Assembly (NCBI GenBank): GCA_017555965.1
Contig: JAFZFH010000161.1
Coordinates: 1-64,000, forward strand
Origin: Bacteroidales bacterium
Lineage (GTDB): Bacteria; Bacteroidota; Bacteroidia; Bacteroidales; UBA932
Reading direction: 5' to 3'
DNA length: 64,000 bases
Shown here: positions 41,540 through 51,299 of the stretch, piece by piece
How the letters are laid out: every line of letters begins with the position of its first letter
Numbering within the stretch: the stretch's first letter is position 1
Made by a program: the position numbers and the translations under genes
The notes under the pieces: model-generated
The model's input: only the letters and a program-made list of their open reading frames with translations
Told to the model about the DNA's origin: nothing
Databases searched by the model: none

Positions 41540-42187
41540 TTAGTCGTCTAAAGACTTAAGAAAGAAATCCTTGCACATCTTGCGGCTTATGTCGTAGGAT
41601 GTGCATTTTGTTATGCGTTCAGTCCTGTCGACGGATGTGAGGTCACAGACATAGAGTCTGTCAATGAGAGATAGATATATCTTGGAATATCTGATGTCAA
41701 GGTGGCGCTGAAGGTCACTGGTATATTCCATAGTGAGTTTGACCTCTTCCTCGCTCAGGTGGTCCTTGCAGAATATGTACAGTCCATATTCCTTGAAGTC
41801 ACCGTAAAATCCTGAACCGACCTTTCCTACCTTGCTTTCGATGATGCGTCTGAGTGGCAATGCAAGCTTCCAATACTCGTACTCCAGACGACCGATGTAT
41901 CGGCCGTCCTGAAGACCGTATCCGTATCCGCTTTTTACAATCTGGCTGATTTCTTCAGGGTTGTCCGAGGGACTTTCAACCCCTGCCATTTCAAGAAGCA
42001 GGTCCTGTGCGACATCCTTGCGCGGTTCCATCGCCCTTGTGACCTCGATACCCAAAGATTTGTCCGGCATCTGAAGATCCGGCCTGTCTTCATTGATCAG
42101 CGCCGAATAGCTGCTCCCGAGGAAAGTCTCAAGAGTGTATTTGGCATAACGCTCAAAGAAGCAGGTGTCGAATCTCCGTCCGGCCAT
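41540..42187 (-). CDS. Protein of unknown function with nuclease-like ExT motif
   Basis: I do not recognise the family of this 215-residue protein. Near the N-terminus it reads RPDLQMPDKSLGIEVTRA: P36-D37, then eleven residues to E48-V-T50. That resembles a PD-(D/E)xK nuclease core in which lysine is replaced by threonine, so a restriction-like fold, active or not, is possible. There is no signal peptide or membrane helix. It starts two bases after the serine dehydratase gene and is the last of that operon. Whether it is functionally linked to amino-acid breakdown is unknown. Confidence 0.72.
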   Translation of the reverse strand: MAGRRFDTCFFERYAKYTLETFLGSSYSALINEDRPDLQMPDKSLGIEVTRAMEPRKDVAQDLLLEMAGVESPSDNPEEISQIVKSGYGYGLQDGRYIGRLEYEYWKLALPLRRIIESKVGKVGSGFYGDFKEYGLYIFCKDHLSEEEVKLTMEYTSDLQRHLDIRYSKIYLSLIDRLYVCDLTSVDRTERITKCTSYDISRKMCKDFFLKSLDD

Positions 42188-42189
42188 TT

Positions 42190-43395
42190 TTATAGATGTT
42201 TTGCGAGTCCGCCCTCGCTGGTTTCCTTATAGACTGAAGGAAGGTCCTTGCCCGTCTCCTTCATCACTTTAACGACCTTGTCGAATGAAACTCGATGGAG
42301 ACCGTCTGTATACATTGAATAGATTGCTGCGTCAAGTGCACGGGCTGCTGCATATGCATTTCTTTCGATACATGGAATCTGTACAAGACCGCAGACAGGG
42401 TCGCAGGTAAGGCCAAGGTGATGCTCAAGACCCATTTCCGCAGCATACTCGATCTGCGTCGGACTTCCTCCCATAAGCTGTGCAGCAGCGGCAGCTGCCA
42501 TTGCACAAGCAACTCCGACTTCTCCCTGGCATCCTACCTCTGCTCCGGAAACAGACGCATTGTATTTCACCACAGTTCCGAAGATACCCGCAGTCGCAAG
42601 TGCCCTGAGGATTCTCTGGTCGCTGAAGTTATAGAACTTCTGCATGTGGAAAAGTACGCTAGGGAGAACGCCGCACGAACCGCAGGTAGGACCTGTGACG
42701 ATTGTGCCTCCGCTTGCATTTTCCTCACTCACGGCGAGAGCATAGGCGAAGATCAGACCTCTCGTTCTGAGAACATCGCTGTAGCCTTCAGCCCTGATGA
42801 AGTAACTTGACGCCTTTCTTCTGAGATTGAGCGGTCCCGGAAGCGATCCTTCCTGGTCGATACCTCTTTCTACAGCCTCTCGCATGACCTTCCATACATT
42901 TTCGAGGTGTTCCCAAAGATAACCTCCTCTGCCTTCTCTTTCCTCAACATATTCCCAGAAGGTCTTACCATTGGTATTGCACCAGTCGAGAATCTCCTTC
43001 ATGGTAGTGAGGTCATATACATCGTCTCCACCTTCTGTCTCGATAGGACACTCGACGCATACGATATCTCCACCTCCGACACTGTAGTATGTCCATACAT
43101 CCTCGACCTCTCCGTCTGCTCCGATCACTCCCACCTTCATTCCGTTAGGATGCATAGGCAGGTTTTCCTTAGGCATCCAGACTATAGCGACTGTACCTTC
43201 GCGGAACGCATCCTCGCAGGCCCAGTCAGTAAGGTGACCCTTACCTGTCGCCGCAAGAGATCCGTAAAGAGTGACCAGGATCTTCTTTGTGTCCGGATGA
43301 TGGTCTGCATAATGTCTGACCGCCTTGAAAGGTCCCATTGTATGACTGCTGGACGGGCCCTTTCCGATCTTATATATGTCCTTTATAGATTTCAT
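42190..43395 (-). CDS. sdaA: L-serine ammonia-lyase (iron-sulfur type)
   Basis: This enzyme converts L-serine to pyruvate and ammonia with an oxygen-sensitive [4Fe-4S] cluster. The single-chain form is complete: N-terminal SSHTMGPFKAVRHY, then GPTCGSCGVLPS, SGAEVGCQGEVGVACAMAAAA and GLTCDPVCGLVQIPCIERNA, which hold the cluster cysteines. The length of 401 residues is near that of relatives. It lies between a DPP-IV-like peptidase and an unknown gene in an operon that starts with gpsA, consistent with amino-acid fermentation from peptides. Confidence 0.94.
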   Translation of the reverse strand: MKSIKDIYKIGKGPSSSHTMGPFKAVRHYADHHPDTKKILVTLYGSLAATGKGHLTDWACEDAFREGTVAIVWMPKENLPMHPNGMKVGVIGADGEVEDVWTYYSVGGGDIVCVECPIETEGGDDVYDLTTMKEILDWCNTNGKTFWEYVEEREGRGGYLWEHLENVWKVMREAVERGIDQEGSLPGPLNLRRKASSYFIRAEGYSDVLRTRGLIFAYALAVSEENASGGTIVTGPTCGSCGVLPSVLFHMQKFYNFSDQRILRALATAGIFGTVVKYNASVSGAEVGCQGEVGVACAMAAAAAAQLMGGSPTQIEYAAEMGLEHHLGLTCDPVCGLVQIPCIERNAYAAARALDAAIYSMYTDGLHRVSFDKVVKVMKETGKDLPSVYKETSEGGLAKHL

Positions 43396-43407
43396 TGATG
43401 TTCTCCT

Positions 43408-45411
43408 TTACAAGTAGTCCTCGAAGTACATTGATATCTTGTCATGCAGGTGGACTCTGTCCTTGCCCATCACATTGTGCTCTGCGCACGGATATGGGAA
43501 ATAATCGACCTGGACATTGTTCTTGATGCACTCGCGGATGAAGCTCAGACTGTGTTCCCATACTACCACAGGATCGACTGCACCCTGGCAGATGAGCAGC
43601 TTGCCCTTGAGGTCTTTCGCTTTATTTATGAGGCTTGTCTTTGCATAACCTTCCGGATTTGTGTCAGGGTGATCCATATATCTTTCACCATACATCACTT
43701 CGTACCATTTCCAGTCGATTACAGGGCCTCCTGCCACTCCAACCTTGAATACGTCAGGGTAGTTGGTTATAAGGGATATGGTCATGAATCCGCCATAGCT
43801 CCATCCGTGTACTCCGATACGGTCCTTATCTACATATGGAAGGTCCATAAGCATCTTCACACCCTCCATCTGGTCCGCCATCTCTGCCTGTCCGCACTGT
43901 CCGTGGATTGCCTGCTCGAAAGCAAGTCCTCTGTTCTGGGTACCTCTGTTGTCCTGAACGTATACGAGATAGCCGCGCTGAGCCATGTACATCTCCCATC
44001 TGCGGAGCTGTGCCATGTATGTATTCTGCACCATCTGTGAATGAGGACCTCCGTATACGTATACGATGACCGGATATTTCTTTGAAGGGTCGAAATCCTT
44101 CGGCTTGATCAGGCGGTACCAGTTGTCATACTGTCCGTCTGCGCTCTTTACTGTTCCGAGGCTGATCTCCGTATATGCGTATGCCATTGTAGGATCTTCT
44201 GCAGTAAGAAGATTGCGTACTGTCTTTCCATCAGCAGTGCAGAGGTCTACCACTCTAGGTGTAGTGAGGCTGCTCCATGAATCTGTGAAGTAGCTGCAGT
44301 CTGGACTCAAAGCAACGTCATGCCATCCGGATTCCTCAGTAAGTCTCTGTGCCTTTCCGAAAGTGGCTTTGGCAACGCCTTTCTTGATACCCTTGATCTC
44401 TATTCTGAAGAGATGGTTCTCTACAGGTGAAACCTCTGCTGAAGTATAATATACATACTTTCCGTCATTGCCTGCGTATGCCACGTCTGCGTCAACGGAT
44501 GTAAGTCTACGGATGTTTCCGCTGTTGTCGCAGAGGTAAAGATTTCTGTAGCCGTCACGGTTGGCTGTGCGGTACAGGAAGATATCATTGTATCCTTTAA
44601 TGAAGTACAGAGGATCCATAGGCTCCACATACTTCTCATTGTCTTCTGTTGCTATAGTATTGATGACAGAACCATCTGCAGGGTCATATGAGTTGAGCTT
44701 CTGGTGTTTCTGACTTCTGTCCAGAACCTGGATGTAGATTCTTGATGCGTCAGGTGCCCATGTGATGTTTGTCAGATATGTGTCATATCCGAAATCTCCG
44801 CCCTCGATCTTTGCTGTCTCACCGCTGGCAATGTCATATACCCACAACTGCACATTCTCTGAATCCATACCTGCCATAGGATACTTGATTTCCTTGAGCG
44901 AACCAGTGCGTGTGGTGATGTCAAGAAGCGGGAATGTGGTGACCTTCGACTCATCCTTGCGGTAGAATGCGACTTTAGAACTGTCAGGGGCCCAGAATAC
45001 GCCTTCCTCGATGCCGAATTCGTTACGGCTTGTATACTGGCCATATGTGATGTTCTTGTCCTCACTCCGGGCAATGAGCTTCTCATTACCATCCTTGTCG
45101 CGGAGCCAAAGGCTCTGGTCCTTTGTATAGGCAGACATCTTTCTTGATGCTGCTGGTCTGTACTCCTGTGTGGTGCCTGTTGCTACATCATATGACTGCC
45201 ACTTGCCGTCCTTATGTATCATGAGCTGGCCGTTGCCGTTCCATGTGCATCTGAGATTGGCAGGGGAGAGTTCGGATGAAAGGATTGTCTCCTCCATCGT
45301 GAGTACCTTGCCATCCTGTGGATTTGCTTGTCGTGTGTTGACAATACCGCTCTGAGCAGTAAGTGTCAATCCCAGGCAGAGGAAGCCCAGGACCATATAT
45401 AGCTTCTTCAT
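43408..45411 (-). CDS. S9 prolyl peptidase, DPP-IV-like
   Basis: An exported serine peptidase: a signal peptide (to about residue 19), an N-terminal beta-propeller (DPPIV_N) and a C-terminal alpha/beta-hydrolase domain. The nucleophile is in GVHGWSYGGFMT, the acid is in CQGAVDPVV and the histidine is in PCAEHNVMGKDRVHLHDKI. The EVMYGERYMDHPDTNPEGY stretch is typical of DPP-IV. Such enzymes release X-Pro or X-Ala dipeptides in the periplasm. The length of 667 residues is somewhat short. It sits between gpsA and sdaA, within 6 and 12 bases respectively. Confidence 0.9.
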   Translation of the reverse strand: MKKLYMVLGFLCLGLTLTAQSGIVNTRQANPQDGKVLTMEETILSSELSPANLRCTWNGNGQLMIHKDGKWQSYDVATGTTQEYRPAASRKMSAYTKDQSLWLRDKDGNEKLIARSEDKNITYGQYTSRNEFGIEEGVFWAPDSSKVAFYRKDESKVTTFPLLDITTRTGSLKEIKYPMAGMDSENVQLWVYDIASGETAKIEGGDFGYDTYLTNITWAPDASRIYIQVLDRSQKHQKLNSYDPADGSVINTIATEDNEKYVEPMDPLYFIKGYNDIFLYRTANRDGYRNLYLCDNSGNIRRLTSVDADVAYAGNDGKYVYYTSAEVSPVENHLFRIEIKGIKKGVAKATFGKAQRLTEESGWHDVALSPDCSYFTDSWSSLTTPRVVDLCTADGKTVRNLLTAEDPTMAYAYTEISLGTVKSADGQYDNWYRLIKPKDFDPSKKYPVIVYVYGGPHSQMVQNTYMAQLRRWEMYMAQRGYLVYVQDNRGTQNRGLAFEQAIHGQCGQAEMADQMEGVKMLMDLPYVDKDRIGVHGWSYGGFMTISLITNYPDVFKVGVAGGPVIDWKWYEVMYGERYMDHPDTNPEGYAKTSLINKAKDLKGKLLICQGAVDPVVVWEHSLSFIRECIKNNVQVDYFPYPCAEHNVMGKDRVHLHDKISMYFEDYL

Positions 45412-45417
45412 GTTCTT

Positions 45418-46422
45418 TTATAGCTGAGTTGAAAGTCCCTTCATCCTTCTGCGAGGATTTGCTCTTTTATAAAGCACATCGTATACCATCTCTGCAATCG
45501 GCATGTGGACATTGAATCTTTCGTTGATGTGCTTGATGCATTCTGCTGCAAAATATCCTTCAGCGATCATTGTCATCTCATTCAAGGCGCTTTTTACTGT
45601 TATTCCGTGTCCGATCATCTGTCCGAGACGTCTGTTGCGGCTGAATGATGAATAGGATGTCACCAGAAGGTCGCCAAGATAGGCAGATTCCATTGTGTTT
45701 CTTTCGAATGGGTAGCTCTCCTGGATGAATCGTGTCATTTCCTGAGCACCTGCAGCTGTAAGCACTGCTCTGAAATTGTCTCCATATCCGAGTCCGACAG
45801 CAAGACCTCCTGCCAATGCGTATATGTTCTTGAGAATTCCGGCGTATTCTATACCATAGATATCCTGAGAATATCTGATCTGGACTGTAGGCCTGCTGAA
45901 TTTAGCGCCTATAGCCTTGCCGTTATCTTCGTCCGTTGTGGCTACGGTCAGATATGAAAGTCTGTCTCTTGACACCTCTTCTGCATGCGAAGGACCAGAG
46001 ATGAGTCCGAGATGGTCATAAGAGAGGTTGTATGTGTCTCTGAAGAATTCTGTGATGGTCTTATAGCCGTCAGGAATGATACCTTTTGTGGCAGAAAGAA
46101 CGAACTTGTCGTCGAGAGGTTCAGTAAGGTCCTTGAGGAAATCCTGCAGGTAGGCAGACGGAGCTGCGATTATGATGATGTCGGAATTCCTTACGACTTC
46201 ATTGATGTCGTCTGTAGCATTGATAAGGTCCTTGTCGAATTCTATATCGTTGAGGTATTTTGCATTTCTGCCTTCTGTCTGGATGGATTCCAGCACTTCG
46301 GCGTTGCGTATGTGCCACCAGATGTTCTGTCTGTTTGACAGAAGAGTATGTACCAACGCTGTCGCCCAACTACCGTATCCAATCATTCCGCATACAGCGT
46401 CACTATTTAACTTATAACTCAT
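45418..46422 (-). CDS. gpsA: NAD(P)H-dependent glycerol-3-phosphate dehydrogenase
   Basis: GpsA reduces dihydroxyacetone phosphate to sn-glycerol 3-phosphate for phospholipid synthesis. The Rossmann start is MIGYGSWATALVHTLL, the catalytic region is SGPSHAEEVSRDRLS with EYAGILKNIYALAGGLAVGLGYGDN, and the AYLGDLLVTSYSSFSRNRRLG loop follows. The length of 334 residues is standard. It leads an operon with a peptidase and serine dehydratase, an unusual grouping. A promoter box is at 46439-46446. Confidence 0.94.
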   Translation of the reverse strand: MSYKLNSDAVCGMIGYGSWATALVHTLLSNRQNIWWHIRNAEVLESIQTEGRNAKYLNDIEFDKDLINATDDINEVVRNSDIIIIAAPSAYLQDFLKDLTEPLDDKFVLSATKGIIPDGYKTITEFFRDTYNLSYDHLGLISGPSHAEEVSRDRLSYLTVATTDEDNGKAIGAKFSRPTVQIRYSQDIYGIEYAGILKNIYALAGGLAVGLGYGDNFRAVLTAAGAQEMTRFIQESYPFERNTMESAYLGDLLVTSYSSFSRNRRLGQMIGHGITVKSALNEMTMIAEGYFAAECIKHINERFNVHMPIAEMVYDVLYKRANPRRRMKGLSTQL

Positions 46423-46438
46423 GTCAGTGTGTTTTTCA

Positions 46439-46446
46439 CAAAGATA
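46439..46446 (-). promoter_or_regulatory. -7 box TATCTTTG for gpsA operon
   Basis: Full match on the minus strand. It leaves only about 16 bases between the box and the start codon, so the leader is very short. Confidence 0.6.
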
Positions 46447-46528
46447 GCATTATTATTTTTATTAAAGGGAATATTTTCTTAACTTGCCGAATGTTTGAAT
46501 GTAATTAATCATAAAACAGATATCAGAT

Positions 46529-46990
46529 ATGGAAAGAACCTTTGTAATTCTTAAGCCTGGATGCCTCCAGAGAGGACTTGTGGGCGAGGTTATCTCACGT
46601 TTTGAGAAGAGAGGATTGAAGCTTGTAGCCATGAAGATGGTGCAGCTTGATGAAGAAGTCCTCAAAGTACATTATGCACATCTTCTCGACAGACCTTTCT
46701 TCCCATGGCTTCGCGATGGTATGATGGCAGCTCCTGTAATTCTCTGCTGCTGGGAGGGCTATAGCGCAGTACAGGTTGTGCGTGACATGGCAGGCGCAAC
46801 AAAGGCAAGCAAGGCAGTTCCTGGTACAATCCGTGGAGACTACAGCCTCAGTGCACAGGAGAATATCGTTCACACTTCAGACTCACTCGAAAATGCAGAG
46901 ATCGAGCTCAAGCGTTTCTTCGTAGAATCTGACTACTGTGATTACACATCACCGCTTGATCCTTTCAAGTATGCACCGGACGAATATTAA
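46529..46990 (+). CDS. ndk: Nucleoside-diphosphate kinase
   Basis: Ndk transfers the gamma phosphate among nucleotides through a phosphohistidine. The start ERTFVILKPGCLQRGLVGEVISRFEKRG and the active-site H115 in NIVHTSDSLENAEIELKRFF are clear. The usual HGSDS is HTSDS here. The protein has 153 residues, the normal size. It is a single gene, divergent from gpsA, followed by a terminator. Confidence 0.96.
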   Translation: MERTFVILKPGCLQRGLVGEVISRFEKRGLKLVAMKMVQLDEEVLKVHYAHLLDRPFFPWLRDGMMAAPVILCCWEGYSAVQVVRDMAGATKASKAVPGTIRGDYSLSAQENIVHTSDSLENAEIELKRFFVESDYCDYTSPLDPFKYAPDEY

Positions 46991-47006
46991 TCGACTTACA
47001 TAAAAT

Positions 47007-47040
47007 AAAAAATCTCGCGATCTGATCGCGAGATTTTTTT
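47007..47040. terminator. Bidirectional terminator between ndk and V-ATPase operon
   Basis: A perfect 15-bp stem (47007-47021 and 47025-47039, core ATCTCGCGAT) with A on one side and T on the other ends both convergent units. Confidence 0.9.
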
Positions 47041-47060
47041 GTGCATATGTCTGTAGTCGA

Positions 47061-47501
<441 letters not shown>

Positions 47502-47513
47502 TTATTTATTAAT

Positions 47514-49364
47514 TTATTCTTTGTTTGTTGTAAGCGGGTTGTAAGCAGAACCCTTTCCTTCGTATCCTGCATTCTTGAAGTACTCCATGAATGTAAGACG
47601 CATAGGATGTACGAATGCTCCGAGTGACGAGAGCAGGATGTTGATCAGATGTCCTGCAACGAGAATCAGAACAAAAGGAAGCCATGTCAGTACAGAATCT
47701 CCTCTTACGCTGAGTGCAAGGTCATTGAATGCCTGACCGAGCATACCGCCGGCAAGTCCGAGGGCGAAGAGACGGAGATAACTGAGTACGTCTCCGAGGA
47801 TTCCTGTAGCCATGTTGTATGTATCCCAAAGACCTGCGCCTACATTGACAAGAGGGTTTCTGCCCGGAGTGTTGAAGATGTAGATTGCAAGTGCAGAGAT
47901 ACCTCCGACCGCGATGACTGCCCATTTTGCTGCATCAGGAGAAAGGAACTTGACAAGGGAGAGAAGGCCGATGAGCACTCCACCTACGATGAGCAGAAGC
48001 CATCCCCATGTCGCGATGTTCTCCTTTATTCCGAATCTCTTTGTGTAGCAGATTGCCTTAACTGTCATTGCGACGCAGATATGGAATATACCGATACCCA
48101 TAGCAAGAAGCATCTGGATGTTGAGGACTCCGATCCCAGGAATATCTACGTTTCCGACAATCATGAAGTTCTTCAGCCATTCAGGCACCCAGGCCGCATC
48201 GTAAAGTCCGATTCCGAAGAATGTTCCCAATACTGTTCCTACGACCAGTGTTCCTGCACCCAGCAGAGAGATGATATTGCCGAGTCCGTCAAACATGCTG
48301 ACCTTTACAAGTCCCTTATTGAGAAGGAGTCCGAAAAGGAGCAGAATGATACCATATCCTGCATCTCCAAGACACATGGCGAAGAAGAGCAGATAGAATG
48401 GTGCAAGAATCGGAGTAGGGTCAAATTCACTGTAGACAGGCATACCGTACATCTCGGTGAAGACCTCGAACTGGCGTGTGAACCAGTTGTTTCTCAGCTT
48501 GATAGGCGGATTGTCTTCCTGAACTGCTTCTTCCTTTATATAAAGGACTCCCATCTTATCGAATGCCTCGGACAGCTCCTGGTCATTTTCACATGGAGCA
48601 AATCCTGTGAAGAGTGTAAGCATGTCTTCAGCTGCACCTGTTGACGCGTTGTCAGCAAGGTATTTGTCAAGTTCCACCAGCTCGCTGTTGTATGCCTCCT
48701 TGATTGCAGGGATATAATCCTTTGCATTAAGCAGACCTGCCTTACATCTGATTATTTCATCCTTGATGTGTGCGATAGATGCAACAGCCTCAGCATATGT
48801 ACCCTCAGGCTTCTGTGTCTCCTGTACAGGGAATGCGTATGCTTCGTCTTTTGGTGCGACAGTCACGAACCAGGTCTTCTTTCCGTCGTCTTCAACAACC
48901 TGAAGAGGGTAGAGCTCTGCCCATGCCTGATCGAATTTCCTGCTGTCAACACAGTAGTATCTTACCTGGTAGCCATGATCGGCAATGCCGTCAAGAGCTG
49001 CCTTGTCGTAGTCTCCCCAAGGAAGTCTTGCATTTGCCTGCTTGGAGACATTTACAAGATCTGCCTGAAGCTCGCTGATTCTGTTTCTGCATGACTCCAC
49101 AAACTCTACAGGGTTTCCCTCAATGTCTGCAGTTGTCTTTGCAATTGTTTCATAATCAGCGTCTTTTGAGTAGTCGATGCTTTCAAGGAACTCAAGCGTC
49201 TTGCGAGCTTCAGTTGCCTTTGCAAGCATCTGGGAAGAGCCCTGATCTACAGGCTTTACGGAACGTGTGATATCCACGACTCCGAGCTCCTGGATCTGTT
49301 CCAGGAAGCCGTCCTTCTCTCCTGTAAGCAGGATGAAGGAGTATTTGGTCATTTTAATTATCAT
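47514..49364 (-). CDS. atpI: V-type ATPase subunit I (a-subunit)
   Basis: The stator subunit that forms the ion path: an N-terminal cytosolic part (to about residue 310) and a C-terminal membrane part with about seven helices (from PTPILAPFYLLFFAMCLGDAGYGIILLLFGL onward). The conserved helices VGAGLWDTYNMATGILGDVLSYLRLFALGLAGGMLG carry the essential arginine. The start at 49364 (MIIKMTKYSF) overlaps atpD by eleven bases; the ATG at 49352 is an alternative. It is followed by atpK after a gap of about 27 bases. Confidence 0.94.
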   Translation of the reverse strand: MIIKMTKYSFILLTGEKDGFLEQIQELGVVDITRSVKPVDQGSSQMLAKATEARKTLEFLESIDYSKDADYETIAKTTADIEGNPVEFVESCRNRISELQADLVNVSKQANARLPWGDYDKAALDGIADHGYQVRYYCVDSRKFDQAWAELYPLQVVEDDGKKTWFVTVAPKDEAYAFPVQETQKPEGTYAEAVASIAHIKDEIIRCKAGLLNAKDYIPAIKEAYNSELVELDKYLADNASTGAAEDMLTLFTGFAPCENDQELSEAFDKMGVLYIKEEAVQEDNPPIKLRNNWFTRQFEVFTEMYGMPVYSEFDPTPILAPFYLLFFAMCLGDAGYGIILLLFGLLLNKGLVKVSMFDGLGNIISLLGAGTLVVGTVLGTFFGIGLYDAAWVPEWLKNFMIVGNVDIPGIGVLNIQMLLAMGIGIFHICVAMTVKAICYTKRFGIKENIATWGWLLLIVGGVLIGLLSLVKFLSPDAAKWAVIAVGGISALAIYIFNTPGRNPLVNVGAGLWDTYNMATGILGDVLSYLRLFALGLAGGMLGQAFNDLALSVRGDSVLTWLPFVLILVAGHLINILLSSLGAFVHPMRLTFMEYFKNAGYEGKGSAYNPLTTNKE

Positions 49365-49974
49365 TGTTGCGTTCCTCCTCTTCTTCTTCAAGAGCATGTC
49401 TGCTCTTCACGATCTTGGAAGCTGCCTTAGAGAGGTTCTCCTCGTCTTCCATGTATCGTTTGATCTTTCTGATAGCCTCCTGATAACCAGGAATCTGTAC
49501 CTTCTCGTAAAGATTTACCTTCTGAGTGGTCTTCTTTCTCTGGAAATCCAGAATACGGGCTTTCTCCTTATAGACCTCTGACTCTATTCCAAGTCTTGAT
49601 AGTTCCTTGAGTATCGCCACTCCGTCTGCATACCATGCAGGACAGTTGAATGCATTGAACTCATTGATCTCATACTTGATCTCACCAAGTGACGGAGTCT
49701 TCACACCTGCCACCTTGACTGTCGAAAGTTCTACATCGACAATTGTGATGAGATTTGGCTGGAACTCGTTCCAAAGTGCTGCGAGATAGTCGTATTTCTT
49801 AAGGGCTGCATCAAGATCCTCAATAAGTTTCTCCGAATAGTCCTTGGCCTTCTTCACCTCGAGACGCAATGCCGACTCCTTGTTCTTAAGAGTAGGGAGG
49901 GCATTCCTTCGCATCTTGAGCTGTTTGTTCAAGTTGTTCAGAGATGTCTTATTATATTGGAATTTAATTGCCAT
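49354..49974 (-). CDS. atpD: V-type ATPase subunit D
   Basis: The central-shaft subunit of the V-type ATPase, a long alpha-helical hairpin. The N-terminus FQYNKTSLNNLNKQLKMRRNALPTLKNKESALRLEVKKAKDY and the C-terminal helix RKKTTQKVNLYEKVQIPGYQEAIRKIKRYMEDEE with its VNLYEK pattern are typical. The length of 206 residues is normal. The gene starts two bases after atpB and overlaps atpI. Confidence 0.94.
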   Translation of the reverse strand: MAIKFQYNKTSLNNLNKQLKMRRNALPTLKNKESALRLEVKKAKDYSEKLIEDLDAALKKYDYLAALWNEFQPNLITIVDVELSTVKVAGVKTPSLGEIKYEINEFNAFNCPAWYADGVAILKELSRLGIESEVYKEKARILDFQRKKTTQKVNLYEKVQIPGYQEAIRKIKRYMEDEENLSKAASKIVKSRHALEEEEEERNNDN

Positions 49975-49976
49975 AA

Positions 49977-51299
49977 TCAGTTACCTTTCCAGTAAGTGTC
50001 GATAAGTTCCTGTTTGATACCGGTCTCAGCCTTTGTGAAGTATGTTCCGAAGAGCTCCCATGCAGTGTCAAGCATCTCGTCAATCTTGAGGTTTACGTCG
50101 ATTGCAAGGAGTCTTGTAGCATATGCCTTGGCATAGTCGAGACATCTGAGATCATAGTCGCTGAGGTCGAATCCGTTCTCGAGCTTGGTCTTTGCATTCT
50201 GGGCGTCTGCATAAAGACGTACGGATGCATTCATGACCTGACCATGGTCCTTACGTGTCTTCTTGCCCTGAACGAGCTGTTTCAGACGTGAAAGTGAACG
50301 GAACGGGTCGATGATGACCTTACCTGAGTCAGGATCCGTACGGAGGAAGAGCTGACCCTCTGTGATGTAACCGGTGTTATCCGGAATCGCGTGAGTGATG
50401 TCACCGTCATTGAGCGTGGTCACAGCGATGATTGTGATCGAACCACCGTCAGGAAGCTGTACTGCCTTCTCGTAGATCTTTGCGAGGTCTGAATAGAGTG
50501 AACCTGGCATAGAGTCCTTTGATGGGATCTGGTCCATACGGTTGGACACGATTGAGAGGGCATCCGCATAGAGTGTCATGTCGGTAAGGAGTACAAGAAC
50601 CTTCTCGTTCTTCTCGACCGCAAAATACTCCGCTGCTGTAAGAGCCATGTCCGGAATGAGGAGACGCTCCACAGGCGGCTGCTCAGTCGTATTTACGAAT
50701 GAAATGATCTTGTCGAGAGCACCTGCAGCCTCAAACTCGTGCTTGAAGTAGAGGTAGTCGTCGTTTGAAAGACCCATACCTCCGAGGATGATCTTGTCTA
50801 CGTCAGCACGGAGTGCTACCTGAGCCATCACATTGTTGTATGGCTGGTCAGGGTCTGCGAAGAAAGGAATCTTCTGTCCGGACACGAGGGTATTGTTGAG
50901 GTCGATACCTGCAATACCGGTAGGGATGATCTGCGAAGGCTGCTTTCTCTTGTAAGGGTTTACAGAAGGTCCTCCGATCTCTACAGTTCTGCCTTCTACT
51001 GCCGGACCGCCGTCGATAGGCTCACCATATGCGTTGAAGAATCTACCTGCAAGGTCTTCGCTTACGTTGAGTGTAGGCGCACCTCCGAGGAATACCACTT
51101 CAGCATCTGTAGGTATACCTTCTGTACCTGAGAAGATCTGGAGAGTCACAAGTTCACCTTTTGTCTTAACCACCTGAGCAAGGCGGCCGTCTACGAGTGC
51201 CAACTCGTCGTTTGATACACCTGTCGCCTTAAGCGATACTGTAGCCTTTGTGATGGCCTCAAGCTGGGTGTATGTTTTCTGAAATGCCTTATTTGCCAT
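49977..51299 (-). CDS. atpB: V-type ATPase subunit B (non-catalytic)
   Basis: The non-catalytic nucleotide-binding subunit of the V1 head, 440 residues. Typical segments are GPSVNPYKRKQPSQIIPTGIAGIDLNNTLVSGQKIPFF, a degenerate P-loop, then LLTDMTLYADALSIVSNRMDQIPSKDSMPGSLYSDLA and the DDGNITHPIPDNTGYITEGQ-like stretch. The gene overlaps the end of atpA by eleven bases and is followed by atpD after two bases. Confidence 0.96.
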   Translation of the reverse strand: MANKAFQKTYTQLEAITKATVSLKATGVSNDELALVDGRLAQVVKTKGELVTLQIFSGTEGIPTDAEVVFLGGAPTLNVSEDLAGRFFNAYGEPIDGGPAVEGRTVEIGGPSVNPYKRKQPSQIIPTGIAGIDLNNTLVSGQKIPFFADPDQPYNNVMAQVALRADVDKIILGGMGLSNDDYLYFKHEFEAAGALDKIISFVNTTEQPPVERLLIPDMALTAAEYFAVEKNEKVLVLLTDMTLYADALSIVSNRMDQIPSKDSMPGSLYSDLAKIYEKAVQLPDGGSITIIAVTTLNDGDITHAIPDNTGYITEGQLFLRTDPDSGKVIIDPFRSLSRLKQLVQGKKTRKDHGQVMNASVRLYADAQNAKTKLENGFDLSDYDLRCLDYAKAYATRLLAIDVNLKIDEMLDTAWELFGTYFTKAETGIKQELIDTYWKGN

